64,000 nucleotides of DNA from Beijerinckiaceae bacterium (GCA_947370975.1 CANBNG010000001.1:193097-257096), one strand, 5' to 3'. Counted from the stretch's first letter, positions 1-8,948 are shown. Notes: generated by a model from the sequence alone, not told the origin. Made by a program: numbers and translations.

Positions 1-1112
1 AGGCGCATTGTGCGCGCACCGCGCTCGCGATCGAAATCGTGACCGGGCGTTGCGGCGACACCCGCCTCGTGCAGCATCCGCTTGCAGAACTCGCTTGAGT
101 CATTCGTGAGATGGCCGATATCGATATAGACGTAAAACGCGCCATCGACCGGATGGAAATTGCCAAGTCCCATGCGTGGCAAATGCGCCATCAGATAAGC
201 GCGATTGCGCGCATAGCTCGCCTTGACGGCCTCGAGTTCACTGCGGGACTCAAACACTGCCTCCGCCGCGACCTGACTGAGAAAGGGCACGGAAATAGCC
301 AGACTTTGTTGCAGCCGCTCGACCGGGCGCATCAGCTCTTCCGGCAAGATAAGCCAGCCAACGCGCCAGCCCGTCATGCAGAAATATTTGGAGAATGAAT
401 TCACGACGATGGCGGATGAGGAAAAGGCCAGAGCCGTTTCCGCCGGCGCGTCATAAGTGAGCCCATGGTAGATCTCATCCGAGATGAAGGCGATGCCGAG
501 CCGGTCGCAGGTGTGGCAGACATCTGCCAGCGCCGCAGGGCTCATCATCGTGCCAGACGGATTGGCGGGGCTCATCAGCAAGACGCCATCGAGCTTCGCG
601 CGCCCGTGCGCCTCCTCAATCATCTGTGCGGTCACGACATGGCGCGTTTGCGCCTGCGTCGCGATGGTCACGCATTCGATGCCAAGCGCCTCGAGAATAT
701 TGCGATAGGCCGGATAGCCGGGCGCAGCGATGGCGACGCGCGCGCCCGGATCAAACAGCGCCAGAAAGCTCAGAAGGAAACCGGCGGAGGAGCCGGTGGT
801 GACTGCAATGCGTTCGGGCGCGATGTCGACACCATAGGTCTCGCCATAATGGCGGGCGATGCGCGCGCGCAGGGACGCGCGTCCGAGCGCCTCCGTATAG
901 CCGATACGTCCGGCCGCCAGAGCCGCCACTGCGGCCTCGCGCGCCGAGGTGGGCACGGGCGCGCCGGGTTCACCGACCTCCATATGAATGACCGAGGCCC
1001 CGGCCCGCTCGCGCGCGGCTGCGGCGCTCATCACATCCATGGCGATGAAGGGTGCAACACGACTGCGCAGCGAGGGCGTCATCGGGTGGTGGCTCTTCAA
1101 ACGATCGGTCAT
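1..1112 (-). CDS. PLP-dependent aminotransferase class I/II (3' end beyond window)
   Basis: Fold-type I pyridoxal-phosphate aminotransferase; it transfers an amino group between an amino acid and a 2-oxo acid in the cytoplasm, substrate not determinable. I read the frame by hand on the minus strand: it is open from the ATG at 1112 to the window edge (about 370 residues). Visible motifs are SPANPSGT (residues 181-188), SDEIYHG (211-217, Asp/Tyr contacts to the cofactor) and SFSKYFCMTGWRVGW with the Schiff-base lysine at about K242. This spacing is typical of aspartate/aromatic-type subgroup aminotransferases. It is divergent from the M48 protease gene, with about 100 bp between the starts. The C-terminus is missing only because the window ends. 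Confidence 0.9.
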   Translation of the reverse strand, partial: MTDRLKSHHPMTPSLRSRVAPFIAMDVMSAAAARERAGASVIHMEVGEPGAPVPTSAREAAVAALAAGRIGYTEALGRASLRARIARHYGETYGVDIAPERIAVTTGSSAGFLLSFLALFDPGARVAIAAPGYPAYRNILEALGIECVTIATQAQTRHVVTAQMIEEAHGRAKLDGVLLMSPANPSGTMMSPAALADVCHTCDRLGIAFISDEIYHGLTYDAPAETALAFSSSAIVVNSFSKYFCMTGWRVGWLILPEELMRPVERLQQSLAISVPFLSQVAAEAVFESRSELEAVKASYARNRAYLMAHLPRMGLGNFHPVDGAFYVYIDIGHLTNDSSEFCKRMLHEAGVAATPGHDFDRERGARTMR

Positions 1113-1211
1113 CGGACTATCCTTGGCGCAGTGCTATCGCCTGCGCCCCTCTCGCGCCATAATGGGGCCTTCCAGATCGTCGGGCGAGCGGCGATTCTGC
1201 CCGGAGACCAC

Positions 1212-2639
1212 ATGACAGAGCCAAGCCACGCGGGCCGGACCCCTAGCAGTCGCCAACGGCACGCGCCAGTGCGCCGCGCTTTTGGCGCGCTGCTGGCCCT
1301 CGTAACGGGCGCGCAGAGCCTGCCGGCGGCGGCCCAGTCTGCCAATGCCTCGATTATCCGCGATGCTGAAATCGAGCAATTGCTGCGCGAATATACGGCT
1401 CCCATTTTCCGCGCCGCCGGCATCAATGCGAGCGCGACCAAGATCATCCTCGTGGGCGACCGCTCGTTCAATGCCTTCGTTGCCAATGGCCAGAAGATCT
1501 TCGTCAATGTCGGCGCGCTGATGGATTCCAAGACGCCGAACGAGATCATCGGCGTGCTGGCCCATGAGAGCGGCCATATTGCGGGCGGGCATCTGGTGCG
1601 CCAGCGCCAGGAACTCGCCAAGGCGCAGATTCTGGCGGTCGCAGGCATGCTCATGGGCGCTGGAGCCGTCGTCGGCATGGCGCGCTCGGGGCCTTATGGC
1701 CGCGTTGGCTCGGATGGCGCGGGCATGGCGGGCGCGCTTCTTGGCCCCGGCGAAATCGTGCGCCGCTCGCTCCTCGCCTATCAGCGCGGCGATGAACAGG
1801 CCGCCGATCGCGCCGCCTTGAATTATCTCGCCGCTTCCGGCCAATCGGGACGCGGCCTTGTGACGACGATGGAGCGTTTCCAGAACGACGCGCTCTTCAA
1901 GACGTCACAGATCGACCCCTATCTGCTCTCCCATCCGCTGCCCTCCGAGCGCATTGCCAGCCTGCAAACGGCGGCAAAGGCATCCCCCACATTCAATGCC
2001 AAGGATTCGCCCGCCTTGCAGGCGCGCCATGATCTGATGCGCGCCAAGCTCTTCGGTTTCATGGGCAATACGGGCGAGGTCGCCCGCCGCTATCCGGTGT
2101 CTGACACCAGCGTCGCGGCCCGCTATGCCCGCGCGATCTCGGCCTATCGTCTGGGGCGGCTCGATCAGGCGCTGGGCCTCATCGACGGGCTGATCGCAGG
2201 TCAGCCGGGAAATCCCTATTTCCACGAAATGAAGGGACAGGCCCTGCTTGAGGCCGGCCGCGCCGGGCAATCGCTGGCCAATCTGCGCCAAGCAAGCGCG
2301 CTCGCGCCCAATGCCCTGCCGATCCGCGTGCTGCTTGGCCACGCATTGGTGGCCACGGGCAATCCGAAGGATGCGACCGAGGCGGTTCATATTCTCACCC
2401 AAGCCACCCAGCGCGAGGATGATAATGCCGAGGCCTGGCAATATCTCGCAATGGCCGAAGAGCGGCGCGGCAATCCGGCCAATGCCCAGCTCGCGGCCGC
2501 CCAGGCGGTGTTTCTGCAAGGCAAATATATCGAGGCCCGCACGCAGGCCGATCGCGCCCAGAAGCAGTTTCCGCGCGGCTCGCCGGGCTGGCTCAAGGCC
2601 GACGATATTCTGAATTACCGGCCGCCCGTCTTCGATTGA
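1212..2639 (+). CDS. M48 family metalloprotease with TPR repeats (BepA-like)
   Basis: Predicted exported zinc protease of 475 aa, related to BepA/YfgC, which handles misassembled outer-membrane proteins in the periplasm. The ATG at 1212 gives an arginine-rich N-terminus followed by a hydrophobic segment (about residues 24-42, ending AAAQS), which fits a signal peptide. The zinc motif is HESGH at residues 118-122 and the third ligand lies in EQAAD (E195). The C-terminal half (about 270-460) is alpha-helical TPR-like sequence. The same frame stays open back to 465, but that part is antisense to the aminotransferase, so the later start is preferred. The role is inferred from the family. Confidence 0.88.
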   Translation: MTEPSHAGRTPSSRQRHAPVRRAFGALLALVTGAQSLPAAAQSANASIIRDAEIEQLLREYTAPIFRAAGINASATKIILVGDRSFNAFVANGQKIFVNVGALMDSKTPNEIIGVLAHESGHIAGGHLVRQRQELAKAQILAVAGMLMGAGAVVGMARSGPYGRVGSDGAGMAGALLGPGEIVRRSLLAYQRGDEQAADRAALNYLAASGQSGRGLVTTMERFQNDALFKTSQIDPYLLSHPLPSERIASLQTAAKASPTFNAKDSPALQARHDLMRAKLFGFMGNTGEVARRYPVSDTSVAARYARAISAYRLGRLDQALGLIDGLIAGQPGNPYFHEMKGQALLEAGRAGQSLANLRQASALAPNALPIRVLLGHALVATGNPKDATEAVHILTQATQREDDNAEAWQYLAMAEERRGNPANAQLAAAQAVFLQGKYIEARTQADRAQKQFPRGSPGWLKADDILNYRPPVFD

Positions 2640-2765
2640 GCCGCACATCGCCTTTTCGTGACCGTGCGTGCGGTCTTGGCGCTTCGACCTTTGCGCTTTG
2701 GATCGTTAAACAGAAACCACAACACGTCGCGCGGGCATGGCCCTTGGCTGCGACAGGAGAAAGAC

Positions 2766-3545
2766 ATGAAGATGATCGCCACCCGCCTCGCCAGTCTGGT
2801 TAGCGCCCTGCTCCTTGGCACGGCCTTGATGTGCGCACCTGCGCCGGCAGCCGAATTCTCCGGCGCCCAGAAGAATGAGATCGAGGCCATCGTCCGCGAC
2901 TATCTGCTCCAGAACCCGGAGATCCTGCGCGACGCCTATGCCGAACTCGAACAGCGCCAGACGCGGGCGGAAGCCAGCGCCCGTCTCGTCGCCGTGACCA
3001 CCAATCAGGAGCAGCTCTCGCGCTCGACCCATCAGGCCGTGCTGGGCGACCCGAATGGCAAAGTGACCCTGATCGAATTTTTCGATTACAATTGCGGTTA
3101 TTGCAAACAGGCCCTGCCCGACCTCGTGCGATTGATGAAGGAGCAGCCTGATCTTCGTGTCGTGCTTAAGGATTTCCCGGTTCTTGGACCGGGTTCCGTC
3201 GAGGCTGCACAGGTGGCAATCGCAGTGCGCGGCCAGCTCAAGGGCGAAAAGTTCTTGAACTTCCACACGAAGTTGCTGGGCACGCGCGGGCCCATCGCCA
3301 AAGCCCAGGCGCTCGCCGCCGCCCGCGATGCCGGCGCCGACATGGCCCAGCTCACCAAGGATCTGGATGGGCCGGAGGTCGCAGCCAGCCTGCAGGAAGT
3401 CGCCAAACTGGCCGATGCGCTGAGTCTGTCAGGCACACCGACTTATATCGTTGGCGAAGACGTAGTGGTCGGGGCCGTCGGCTACGCCCAGCTCAAGGGC
3501 CGCCTCGACAATATCCGCAAATGCGGCAAGGCCGCCTGCGGGTAA
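2766..3545 (+). CDS. DsbA family thioredoxin-fold protein (Com1/ScsC-like), periplasmic
   Basis: A 259-aa thiol-disulfide oxidoreductase. The ATG at 2766 is preceded by a purine-rich ribosome site (AGGAG), and residues 1-29 form a signal peptide ending APAAE. An N-terminal helical region resembling the ScsC/Com1 N-terminal domain (about 33-80) precedes the thioredoxin fold. The active site is CGYC at 110-113 in FFDYNCGYCKQ, and the cis-proline loop reads SGTPTYIVG. Two extra cysteines sit at the C-terminus (KCGKAACG) and could form a structural disulfide. An in-frame GTG at 2658 would destroy the signal peptide. Oxidase versus isomerase activity cannot be decided from sequence. Confidence 0.9.
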   Translation: MKMIATRLASLVSALLLGTALMCAPAPAAEFSGAQKNEIEAIVRDYLLQNPEILRDAYAELEQRQTRAEASARLVAVTTNQEQLSRSTHQAVLGDPNGKVTLIEFFDYNCGYCKQALPDLVRLMKEQPDLRVVLKDFPVLGPGSVEAAQVAIAVRGQLKGEKFLNFHTKLLGTRGPIAKAQALAAARDAGADMAQLTKDLDGPEVAASLQEVAKLADALSLSGTPTYIVGEDVVVGAVGYAQLKGRLDNIRKCGKAACG

Positions 3546-3556
3546 CGCGCACTGAT

Positions 3557-3594
3557 CCCCCGCCCCCTTGTGGGGAGGGGCTAGGGGTGGGGGT
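3557..3594 (+). repeat. Dispersed palindromic repeat A, short copy
   Basis: Begins CCCCCTTGTGGGGAGGGG and continues to GGGGTGGGGGT. The ends match the copy at 13512-13567, but the internal CTCGGC..GCCGAG hairpin is missing, so this looks like a deletion derivative. It is inverted relative to the arm at 3659-3708. Confidence 0.7.
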
Positions 3595-3658
3595 CGCACA
3601 AATCGGCCCGTTTTTCGGCTCGTCCATAGGCACGAATCTTCACTTCGGAATCCCCGCA

Positions 3659-3708
3659 ACCCTCACCCCGCTCGGCTACGCCGAGTCGCACTCCCCACAA
3701 CGGGGAGG
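3659..3708 (-). repeat. Dispersed palindromic repeat A, full copy in inverse orientation
   Basis: Read on the minus strand it runs CCTCCCCGTTGTGGGGAG, then a perfect 6-bp hairpin CTCGGC-tac-GCCGAG (3671-3685), then GGGGTGAGGGT. The same order occurs at 13512-13567. Elements of this kind are common between genes in Rhizobiales genomes. Confidence 0.75.
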
Positions 3709-3874
3709 ATGTTCGGATCCCACCTGCCATCTGATCTCCCGCGCTCTAGCAGGGGACAGTGTCGGCTCAAGGCTTCCCTCACGGGGGCAACCGGTTTATG
3801 AGACTTTCGCCGGGTTTGCGTTAGCGCCTGTGTGCTGATTCCCTCTGGCCCTGCGGCGTCCAACCGGTTGCGCG

Positions 3875-4321
3875 ATGAAATCCGTCCACGTCCTCAACGG
3901 CCCCAACCTCAATCTGCTCGGGACCCGCGAACCGGCGACCTACGGGACGCTGACGCTGGCCGATATCGAGGCAAGTCTTGCGGCCCGCTGCGCCGAGGCC
4001 GGCATTGCGCTCACCTTTCGCCAGTCCAATTTTGAGGGCGACCTCGTGACCTGGATTCAGGAGGCCGGTGCGCTGGGCGCGCCTGTCATTCTCAATGCAG
4101 GCGCCTATACCCACACCTCTATCGCCATCCATGACGCCATTCGCGGCGCGGGCGCGAAGGTGATCGAGGTGCATCTCTCGAATGTCCATGCGCGCGAGGA
4201 TTTCCGCCACCATTCGACGATTTCCGCTGTCGCGGCCGGGGTGATCCTCGGTTTCGGCGCGCTTTCCTACGATCTGGCGCTCGATGCCCTGATCGCCCAG
4301 TCCAAAACGACGAAGAGCTGA
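3875..4321 (+). CDS. aroQ: Type II 3-dehydroquinate dehydratase
   Basis: A 148-aa cytoplasmic enzyme that dehydrates 3-dehydroquinate to 3-dehydroshikimate, the third step of the shikimate pathway. The length matches the dodecameric type II family. Diagnostic motifs are LNGPNLNLLGTREPATYG, with R18 and catalytic Tyr23 on the flexible lid, LNAGAYTHTSIAIHDA (substrate carboxylate binding), and EVHLSNVHAREDFRHHS with catalytic His100. accB starts 6 bp after its stop, so aroQ, accB and accC are probably co-transcribed and end at the terminator at 6332. Confidence 0.96.
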   Translation: MKSVHVLNGPNLNLLGTREPATYGTLTLADIEASLAARCAEAGIALTFRQSNFEGDLVTWIQEAGALGAPVILNAGAYTHTSIAIHDAIRGAGAKVIEVHLSNVHAREDFRHHSTISAVAAGVILGFGALSYDLALDALIAQSKTTKS

Positions 4322-4327
4322 TCCTTC

Positions 4328-4948
4328 ATGAAGAAACCCGTCAAGAAGACCAAAGCGGCTCCCGCTGCCGCGCGTCCCGCCGCCAAGCTCCAGAAGCCCA
4401 AGGCGCAGGCCAAGACACAGGGCAAGACACAGGGCAAGGCCGCCCCAGCGAAGAGCGCGGCTGCGCCGCGCAAGAAGGCGCAGCTGAGCGACGATTTCGA
4501 TCCGGCCTTTATCGAGACGCTGGCTGAAATCGTTTCGCGCCTTGGCCTCTCGGAGGTTGAAGTCGAGCGTCAGGGCATGCGCATCCGCGTCGCCAAGCAG
4601 CTTCAGGCCGCAGCGCCCGTCAATTATGCGCAGGCAGCGCCCGCCCCCGCCCCGCTCTCGGTGATCGCCCCCCCGCCGGCCGCTCTTGCGCCCGCGCCCG
4701 TTGCGGTCGATCATCCCGGCACGGTGAAATCGCCCATGGTCGGCACGGCCTATCGCCGTCCCAGCCCGGACGCCAAGCCCTTCGTCGAAATCGGCTCGCA
4801 GGTGAAAGCCGGCGAAAAGATCCTCCTCATCGAGGCGATGAAGACGTTCAATGAAATCGTCGCGCCGCGCGCCGGCACGATCACCGCGCTTCATGTCGAA
4901 GACGGCCAGCCCGTCGAATACGGCGAGCCCCTTCTCGTGATCGAGTAA
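4328..4948 (+). CDS. accB: Acetyl-CoA carboxylase biotin carboxyl carrier protein
   Basis: A 206-aa biotin carrier of the first committed step of fatty-acid synthesis. The C-terminal biotinyl/lipoyl domain (about 135-206) carries the biotinylation site EAMKTFNEI with Lys172. The N-terminus is longer than in E. coli AccB (about 156 aa): residues 1-55 are a Lys/Ala/Pro-rich extension, followed by a helical segment and an Ala/Pro linker (about 95-130). Part of the extension is encoded by a tandem 12-bp repeat at 4411-4434, which gives two KTQG units. The gene lies between aroQ and accC with gaps of 6 and 7 bp. Confidence 0.96.
   Translation: MKKPVKKTKAAPAAARPAAKLQKPKAQAKTQGKTQGKAAPAKSAAAPRKKAQLSDDFDPAFIETLAEIVSRLGLSEVEVERQGMRIRVAKQLQAAAPVNYAQAAPAPAPLSVIAPPPAALAPAPVAVDHPGTVKSPMVGTAYRRPSPDAKPFVEIGSQVKAGEKILLIEAMKTFNEIVAPRAGTITALHVEDGQPVEYGEPLLVIE
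4411..4434 (+). repeat. Tandem 12-bp duplication inside accB
   Basis: Two exact copies of CAAGACACAGGG follow each other and keep the reading frame, adding four residues to the disordered N-terminal extension of AccB. Confidence 0.85.
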
Positions 4949-4955
4949 GAACCTG

Positions 4956-6305
4956 ATGTTCGACAAGATCCTCATTGCCAACCGCGGCGAAATTGCCCTG
5001 CGCATCCTGCGTGCGGCCAAGGAGCTGGGCATCGCCACCGTCGCCGTCCATTCGACGGCTGACGCTGACGCCATGCATGTGAAGCTGGCTGACGAAAGCG
5101 TCTGCATCGGCCCGCCGCCGGCGCGCGACAGCTATCTCAACATCCCCGCCCTTTTGGCGGCCTGCGAGATCACGGGGGCTGACGCCATCCATCCGGGCTA
5201 CGGCTTCCTGTCGGAAAATGCGCGTTTCGCCGAAATTCTGGCCGACCATAATATCGCGTTCATCGGCCCCAAGGCCGAGCATATCCGCATCATGGGCGAC
5301 AAGATCGAGGCCAAGCGCACCGCCAAGCGTCTCGGCATCCCCTGCGTTCCGGGCTCGGAAGGCGGCATTACGGATGATGATGAAGCGATGAAAGTCGCCC
5401 GCGAGATCGGTTATCCGGTTCTCGTGAAGGCGGCGTCAGGCGGCGGCGGGCGCGGCATGAAGGTCGCGCGCACCGAGGATGACCTGTCCAACGCTTTGTC
5501 GACCGCGCGCCAGGAAGCAAAGGCGGCTTTTGGCGATGACGCCGTCTATCTCGAAAAATACCTCGAAAAGCCGCGCCATATCGAAATCCAGATTCTGGGT
5601 GACGGTCAGGGCAATGCGATTCATCTGGGCGAACGCGACTGCTCCTTGCAGCGCCGCCACCAGAAGGTGCTGGAAGAGAGCCCCTCGCCCGCCCTCAACG
5701 CCGAACAGCGTGCGGAAATCGGCGAGATCTGCGCCGCCGCCATGCGCGAACTGAAATATTCGGGCGCGGGTACGATCGAGTTCCTCTATGAGGACGGCAA
5801 CTTCTATTTCATCGAGATGAACACCCGCATTCAGGTGGAACATCCGGTGACCGAGATGATCACGGGCATCGATCTCGTGAACGAGCAGATCCGCATTGCA
5901 GCCGGGGCGACACTCGGCATCCGTCAGGAAGATGTGCGGTTCGAGGGCGCGGCCATCGAATGCCGCATCAATGCCGAACATCATGCGACCTTCCGTCCCT
6001 CGCCCGGCAAGATCGCCTATTACCATCCGCCAGGCGGCCTGGGTGTGCGCGTCGATTCGGCCGTCTATCAGGGCTATACGATCCCGCCGAATTACGATTC
6101 GCTGGTCGGCAAGCTGATCGTCCATGGCCGCAACCGGACCGAGGCGCTGATGCGCCTGCGCCGCTCGCTCGATGAATTCATCGTGGACGGCATCGACACG
6201 ACACTGCCGCTCTTCCGGACGCTGGTGCGCAATGCCGATGTCCAGAACGGCGCCTATGACATCCATTGGCTGGAGAAATTCCTGGCCACGGGCGGCATGG
6301 ATTGA
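4956..6305 (+). CDS. accC: Acetyl-CoA carboxylase biotin carboxylase subunit
   Basis: A 449-aa ATP-grasp enzyme that carboxylates biotin on AccB using bicarbonate and ATP. The N-terminal domain starts FDKILIANRGEIALRILRAA. The ATP-grasp glycine loop KAASGGGGRGMKVA (about 159-172) and the catalytic block FIEMNTRIQVEHPVTEM (about 285-301, with the conserved Glu, Asn and Arg) are intact. The length is standard. It starts 7 bp after accB and is followed by a strong intrinsic terminator, so it is the last gene of the aroQ-accB-accC unit. Confidence 0.97.
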   Translation: MFDKILIANRGEIALRILRAAKELGIATVAVHSTADADAMHVKLADESVCIGPPPARDSYLNIPALLAACEITGADAIHPGYGFLSENARFAEILADHNIAFIGPKAEHIRIMGDKIEAKRTAKRLGIPCVPGSEGGITDDDEAMKVAREIGYPVLVKAASGGGGRGMKVARTEDDLSNALSTARQEAKAAFGDDAVYLEKYLEKPRHIEIQILGDGQGNAIHLGERDCSLQRRHQKVLEESPSPALNAEQRAEIGEICAAAMRELKYSGAGTIEFLYEDGNFYFIEMNTRIQVEHPVTEMITGIDLVNEQIRIAAGATLGIRQEDVRFEGAAIECRINAEHHATFRPSPGKIAYYHPPGGLGVRVDSAVYQGYTIPPNYDSLVGKLIVHGRNRTEALMRLRRSLDEFIVDGIDTTLPLFRTLVRNADVQNGAYDIHWLEKFLATGGMD

Positions 6306-6331
6306 GCCAGACCCTTATCGACTAACCGACA

Positions 6332-6358
6332 GACGCCGGCGCAAGCCGGCGTCTTTTT
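6332..6358 (+). terminator. Intrinsic terminator after accC
   Basis: A perfect 9-bp stem GACGCCGGC/GCCGGCGTC closes a GCAA tetraloop and is followed by five T residues (6354-6358). It lies 26 bp past the accC stop and just before the convergent methyltransferase. Confidence 0.93.
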
Positions 6359-6361
6359 GTG

Positions 6362-6958
6362 TCAGGGCAGATAGGCCTGCGCCTTCACCCGCGCCTCGTC
6401 TTCATCGATGTGGTCCTTGAAAGCGACGACCCAGAGCGCATAGGCCTTGGCCTGAACGCCGCCAATGCAAACCCTGAATCCTGCCGAGGTGAAGGAATCC
6501 ACCAGCGTCTTGATGGTGAAGCCGCCCTTGTGCGCCATGTAAAGATTTCCCGCCGCCATCGACTTGCGGAAGCCGTAGAGGACATCGATCGGGCTGATCG
6601 GGCCTGCGGGCGAGACATAGAGCGGCTCAACCAGCTTGCCCTCCCCAATCACCTTGCAGACGCTCTGGAGATCGGGACAGGTGAGCACGACAAACCCGTC
6701 GGGCTTCAGCACGCGGCGAAACTCGGCAAGAACAACCGGCACTTCATGCGGGAAGACATGTTCGAGATTATGCGAAGAATAGACAGCATCCACGCTATCC
6801 GAGCCAACCGCAGCCATATCCGTCATGGTGCCGATAATGTCAGGCTGGACATTTTCGTCGATATCGAACCGGATCTCGCGCCAGTCGGGCGTATTGAAAC
6901 CCTTGAGGCCAGCCTTCGTCTTGCCGCCGCAACCCACATGCAGAAATGATTTTGTCAT
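6362..6958 (-). CDS. Class I SAM-dependent methyltransferase
   Basis: A 198-aa cytoplasmic protein with a Rossmann methyltransferase fold. Motif I is LHVGCGGKTK near the N-terminus; an acidic motif II follows in IRFDIDENVQPD; and SSHNLEHVFPHEVPVVLAE with the RRVLKPDGFVVLTCP block matches the Methyltransf_11 type. The substrate is unknown. The chosen ATG at 6958 puts motif I at residues 6-12; a frame open further upstream would add 41 residues without similarity. It converges on accC with the terminator between them and is divergent from aat. Confidence 0.82.
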   Translation of the reverse strand: MTKSFLHVGCGGKTKAGLKGFNTPDWREIRFDIDENVQPDIIGTMTDMAAVGSDSVDAVYSSHNLEHVFPHEVPVVLAEFRRVLKPDGFVVLTCPDLQSVCKVIGEGKLVEPLYVSPAGPISPIDVLYGFRKSMAAGNLYMAHKGGFTIKTLVDSFTSAGFRVCIGGVQAKAYALWVVAFKDHIDEDEARVKAQAYLP

Positions 6959-7063
6959 CTGAAAACTTTTTCTGGATAAAAAAGCACTCAACCAATCGCA
7001 GGCTCCGCCGTCAAGCTGCCGCCCGCCTTGACGCATCGTCCGCCCCGCCCCACTTTCAGACCC

Positions 7064-7732
7064 ATGTCGAACCCTGCCCAAAGTGCCGAGATCACGCCGC
7101 AGATCCTTCTGCGCGCCTATTCGATTGGCATGTTCCCGATGTCGGAGGGTGCGGATGATCCGACCATTTTCTGGGTCGATCCAGATCTGCGCGGTATTTT
7201 CCCTCTAGATCAGATGATCGTGTCGAAAAGCCTCGCCAGGACAATCCGCTCGGATCGCTATGAGGTGCGGATCGATGAGGATTTCGAGGCGGTGATCGAT
7301 GCCTGCGCGCAGGCGGCGCCCGATCGGCCCAACACCTGGATCAACCAGCGCATCCGCAAGCTCTACCGCGACCTCTTCGATTTCGGCTTTGTCCATACGG
7401 TCGAGGTGTTTGCAGGCAAGGAGCGGGTCGGCGGACTCTATGGCGTGAAGATCGGCGGAGCGTTTTTCGGCGAAAGCATGTTCCACCGGGCGACGGATGC
7501 CTCGAAGGTCGGGCTGATGCATCTGGCGGCGCGGCTGCGGGCGGGCGGATTCCGCCTTCTCGACACGCAATTCGTGACGCCGCATCTGGCCACGATGGGC
7601 GCAATCGAAGTGCCGCGCGACGCCTATCATCTCATGCTCGACGATGCGATCGGGCATACGGGCGACTTCCGCATCTGGCCCAAGGACGAGCGCGTTTCAG
7701 GCACAAAAGTGCTCGATATTCTGAAAGCCTAG
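7064..7732 (+). CDS. aat: Leucyl/phenylalanyl-tRNA--protein transferase
   Basis: A 222-aa enzyme that adds Leu or Phe to proteins with N-terminal Lys or Arg and so marks them for ClpS/ClpAP degradation in the N-degron pathway. Family features are LLRAYSIGMFPMSEG near the N-terminus, FWVDPDLRGIFPLD, GGAFFGESMFHRATDASKVG in the catalytic GNAT-like core, and DTQFVTPHLATMGAIEVPR. Start choice: the upstream in-frame ATG at 7028 is possible, but family alignment favours MSNPAQSAEI at 7064. Its stop overlaps the last bases of the convergent DUF2155 gene by 4 bp. Confidence 0.93.
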   Translation: MSNPAQSAEITPQILLRAYSIGMFPMSEGADDPTIFWVDPDLRGIFPLDQMIVSKSLARTIRSDRYEVRIDEDFEAVIDACAQAAPDRPNTWINQRIRKLYRDLFDFGFVHTVEVFAGKERVGGLYGVKIGGAFFGESMFHRATDASKVGLMHLAARLRAGGFRLLDTQFVTPHLATMGAIEVPRDAYHLMLDDAIGHTGDFRIWPKDERVSGTKVLDILKA

Positions 7733-8403
7733 CGCGCGTTGGGAATATTGGCGGGCGGTGACATGCCAATCGGGGCATCGCGCGCCGAGGGCAGAGACCG
7801 CGGCTGCTGCTGCGCGGGCTGATAGGGAACCTGCGGCTGCGCCACAGGACGTCCGGCGCCTGGAGGCGGCCCAACCTCGATGGGCGCACCAAAGCCCGGC
7901 GGCAAGGGCTGCGGAGTAACAGGACGCGCCTGCTGGCGGGGGCGTGCGGGCGCAGCCTGCTTTGGCGCGTCGTCATCGCGCAGATCGGCTGATTCGGGCG
8001 GTGTCACGATGACCTCCGTCCCGCCACGGCAATCCTTCAGCCAGATGTCATAGACCGGGTGCTCGACGCCATGCAGGCCGGGACTTGCGGCAAACATCCA
8101 GCCCGAGAAGATCCGCTTGACCTCGCCACTGGCCGCGATGTCATCCACCTCGACGAAGGTCGTCGTCTGGGGCGCTTCGGTGGCCGGGCGCGTGTAGCAG
8201 ACGCGCGGGGTGATCTGGATCGACCCAAATTGTACCGTCTCATCCACAGCCACATCGAAGGTGATGATGCGGCCGGTGATCTTGTCGAGACCGGCAAAAA
8301 TGACAGTCGGATGCTTGATCTTGTCGGCATGGGCGGGCCAGGCGCCGGCAAGAACTGCCGCGCCGAAAATGGCCGTTCGCAAAACCCCTGCCCTGAACTT
8401 CAT
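7729..8403 (-). CDS. DUF2155 domain protein, secreted
   Basis: A 224-aa protein of unknown function. An N-terminal signal peptide (about 1-26, ending AWPAHA) precedes the DUF2155 core (about 30-130), recognised by ITGRIITFDVAVDETVQFG, the VCYTRPATEAPQT segment and FSGWMFAASPGLHGVEHPVY. The core has two cysteines (CYTRP and KDCRGG). The C-terminal 90 residues are Pro/Gln/Ala-rich and probably disordered. It is downstream of the NDUFA12 homologue on the same strand (86 bp gap), a common alphaproteobacterial order. Its function is not established. Confidence 0.85.
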   Translation of the reverse strand: MKFRAGVLRTAIFGAAVLAGAWPAHADKIKHPTVIFAGLDKITGRIITFDVAVDETVQFGSIQITPRVCYTRPATEAPQTTTFVEVDDIAASGEVKRIFSGWMFAASPGLHGVEHPVYDIWLKDCRGGTEVIVTPPESADLRDDDAPKQAAPARPRQQARPVTPQPLPPGFGAPIEVGPPPGAGRPVAQPQVPYQPAQQQPRSLPSARDAPIGMSPPANIPNAR

Positions 8404-8489
8404 GCGCAGTCCCGATCCTTGTCGTCGCTCACTCTCGCCTTGCGCATCCTCATGCCTGCCCGTTGAGGCGGAAACATGGTGGCGAACAC

Positions 8490-8948
8490 TCAGGCTACGA
8501 ACCCCGAATCAGCGCGACAGGCGGGGCAAAGCCACTTGGGGTCAGCTGCCGGGGTCCAGGCCTGGTAATCGCCGGTTGCAGCCGGGCGCACGCCTGAGGC
8601 CAGCGTCGAGCCTGCCGGACGATAGGCGCCTGCCGTGCCCGTGAGGTTGGGCTGATAGGGCAGCTCCCAATCGTAGGGCGCATAGTCTTCCTGCGTCGGG
8701 GGCAGAGCGAAAGTGTGGTGCAGCCAGCCATACCATCCGGTGGGCACGCTGGAGCCCTCGCTCACGCCGTTGAAGATCACCCAGCGGCGCTCATAGCCCA
8801 ACGCCGGGTCGAGCTTGCCGCCCTTGGTCCGGTAATAAAGATTGCCGAACTCGTCCTGACCGACGAGTTCGCCGTGACGCCAGGTGTGGAAACGCGTGTT
8901 GAGCGTCTGTCCGTTCCACCAGGTGAAGAGCTGTGTCAGCCAAGTCAT
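8490..8948 (-). CDS. NADH:ubiquinone oxidoreductase NDUFA12-type accessory subunit
   Basis: A 152-aa homologue of the mitochondrial complex I accessory subunit NDUFA12 (B17.2), found in alphaproteobacterial complex I. The diagnostic N-terminus is LFTWWNGQTLNTRFHTW, followed by GELVGQDEFGNLYYR and RRWVIFNG, with WYGWLHHT and the P-rich segment ending PYQPNLTGT. Two other starts lie upstream (8984 and 8957). The ATG at 8948 is preferred because GAGG lies 9 nt upstream and the family usually starts a few residues before the FTWWNG motif. The C-terminal tail has a CPAC pair. Confidence 0.92.
   Translation of the reverse strand: MTWLTQLFTWWNGQTLNTRFHTWRHGELVGQDEFGNLYYRTKGGKLDPALGYERRWVIFNGVSEGSSVPTGWYGWLHHTFALPPTQEDYAPYDWELPYQPNLTGTAGAYRPAGSTLASGVRPAATGDYQAWTPAADPKWLCPACRADSGFVA

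Larger units (their letters stand above)
3546..3874. other. Intergenic region with inverted dispersed repeats upstream of aroQ
   Basis: This 329-bp stretch has no convincing gene. It holds two arms of one dispersed GC-rich palindromic element in opposite orientation (3557-3594 and 3659-3708). About 165 bp of unique sequence then leads to aroQ. The short open frames here run through the repeats and have no ribosome site or recognisable product. Confidence 0.75.

Noticed and set aside
465..1211. N-terminal extension of the M48 protease frame
   Set aside because: This part is antisense to a clear aminotransferase gene, and the signal peptide begins at the ATG at 1212.
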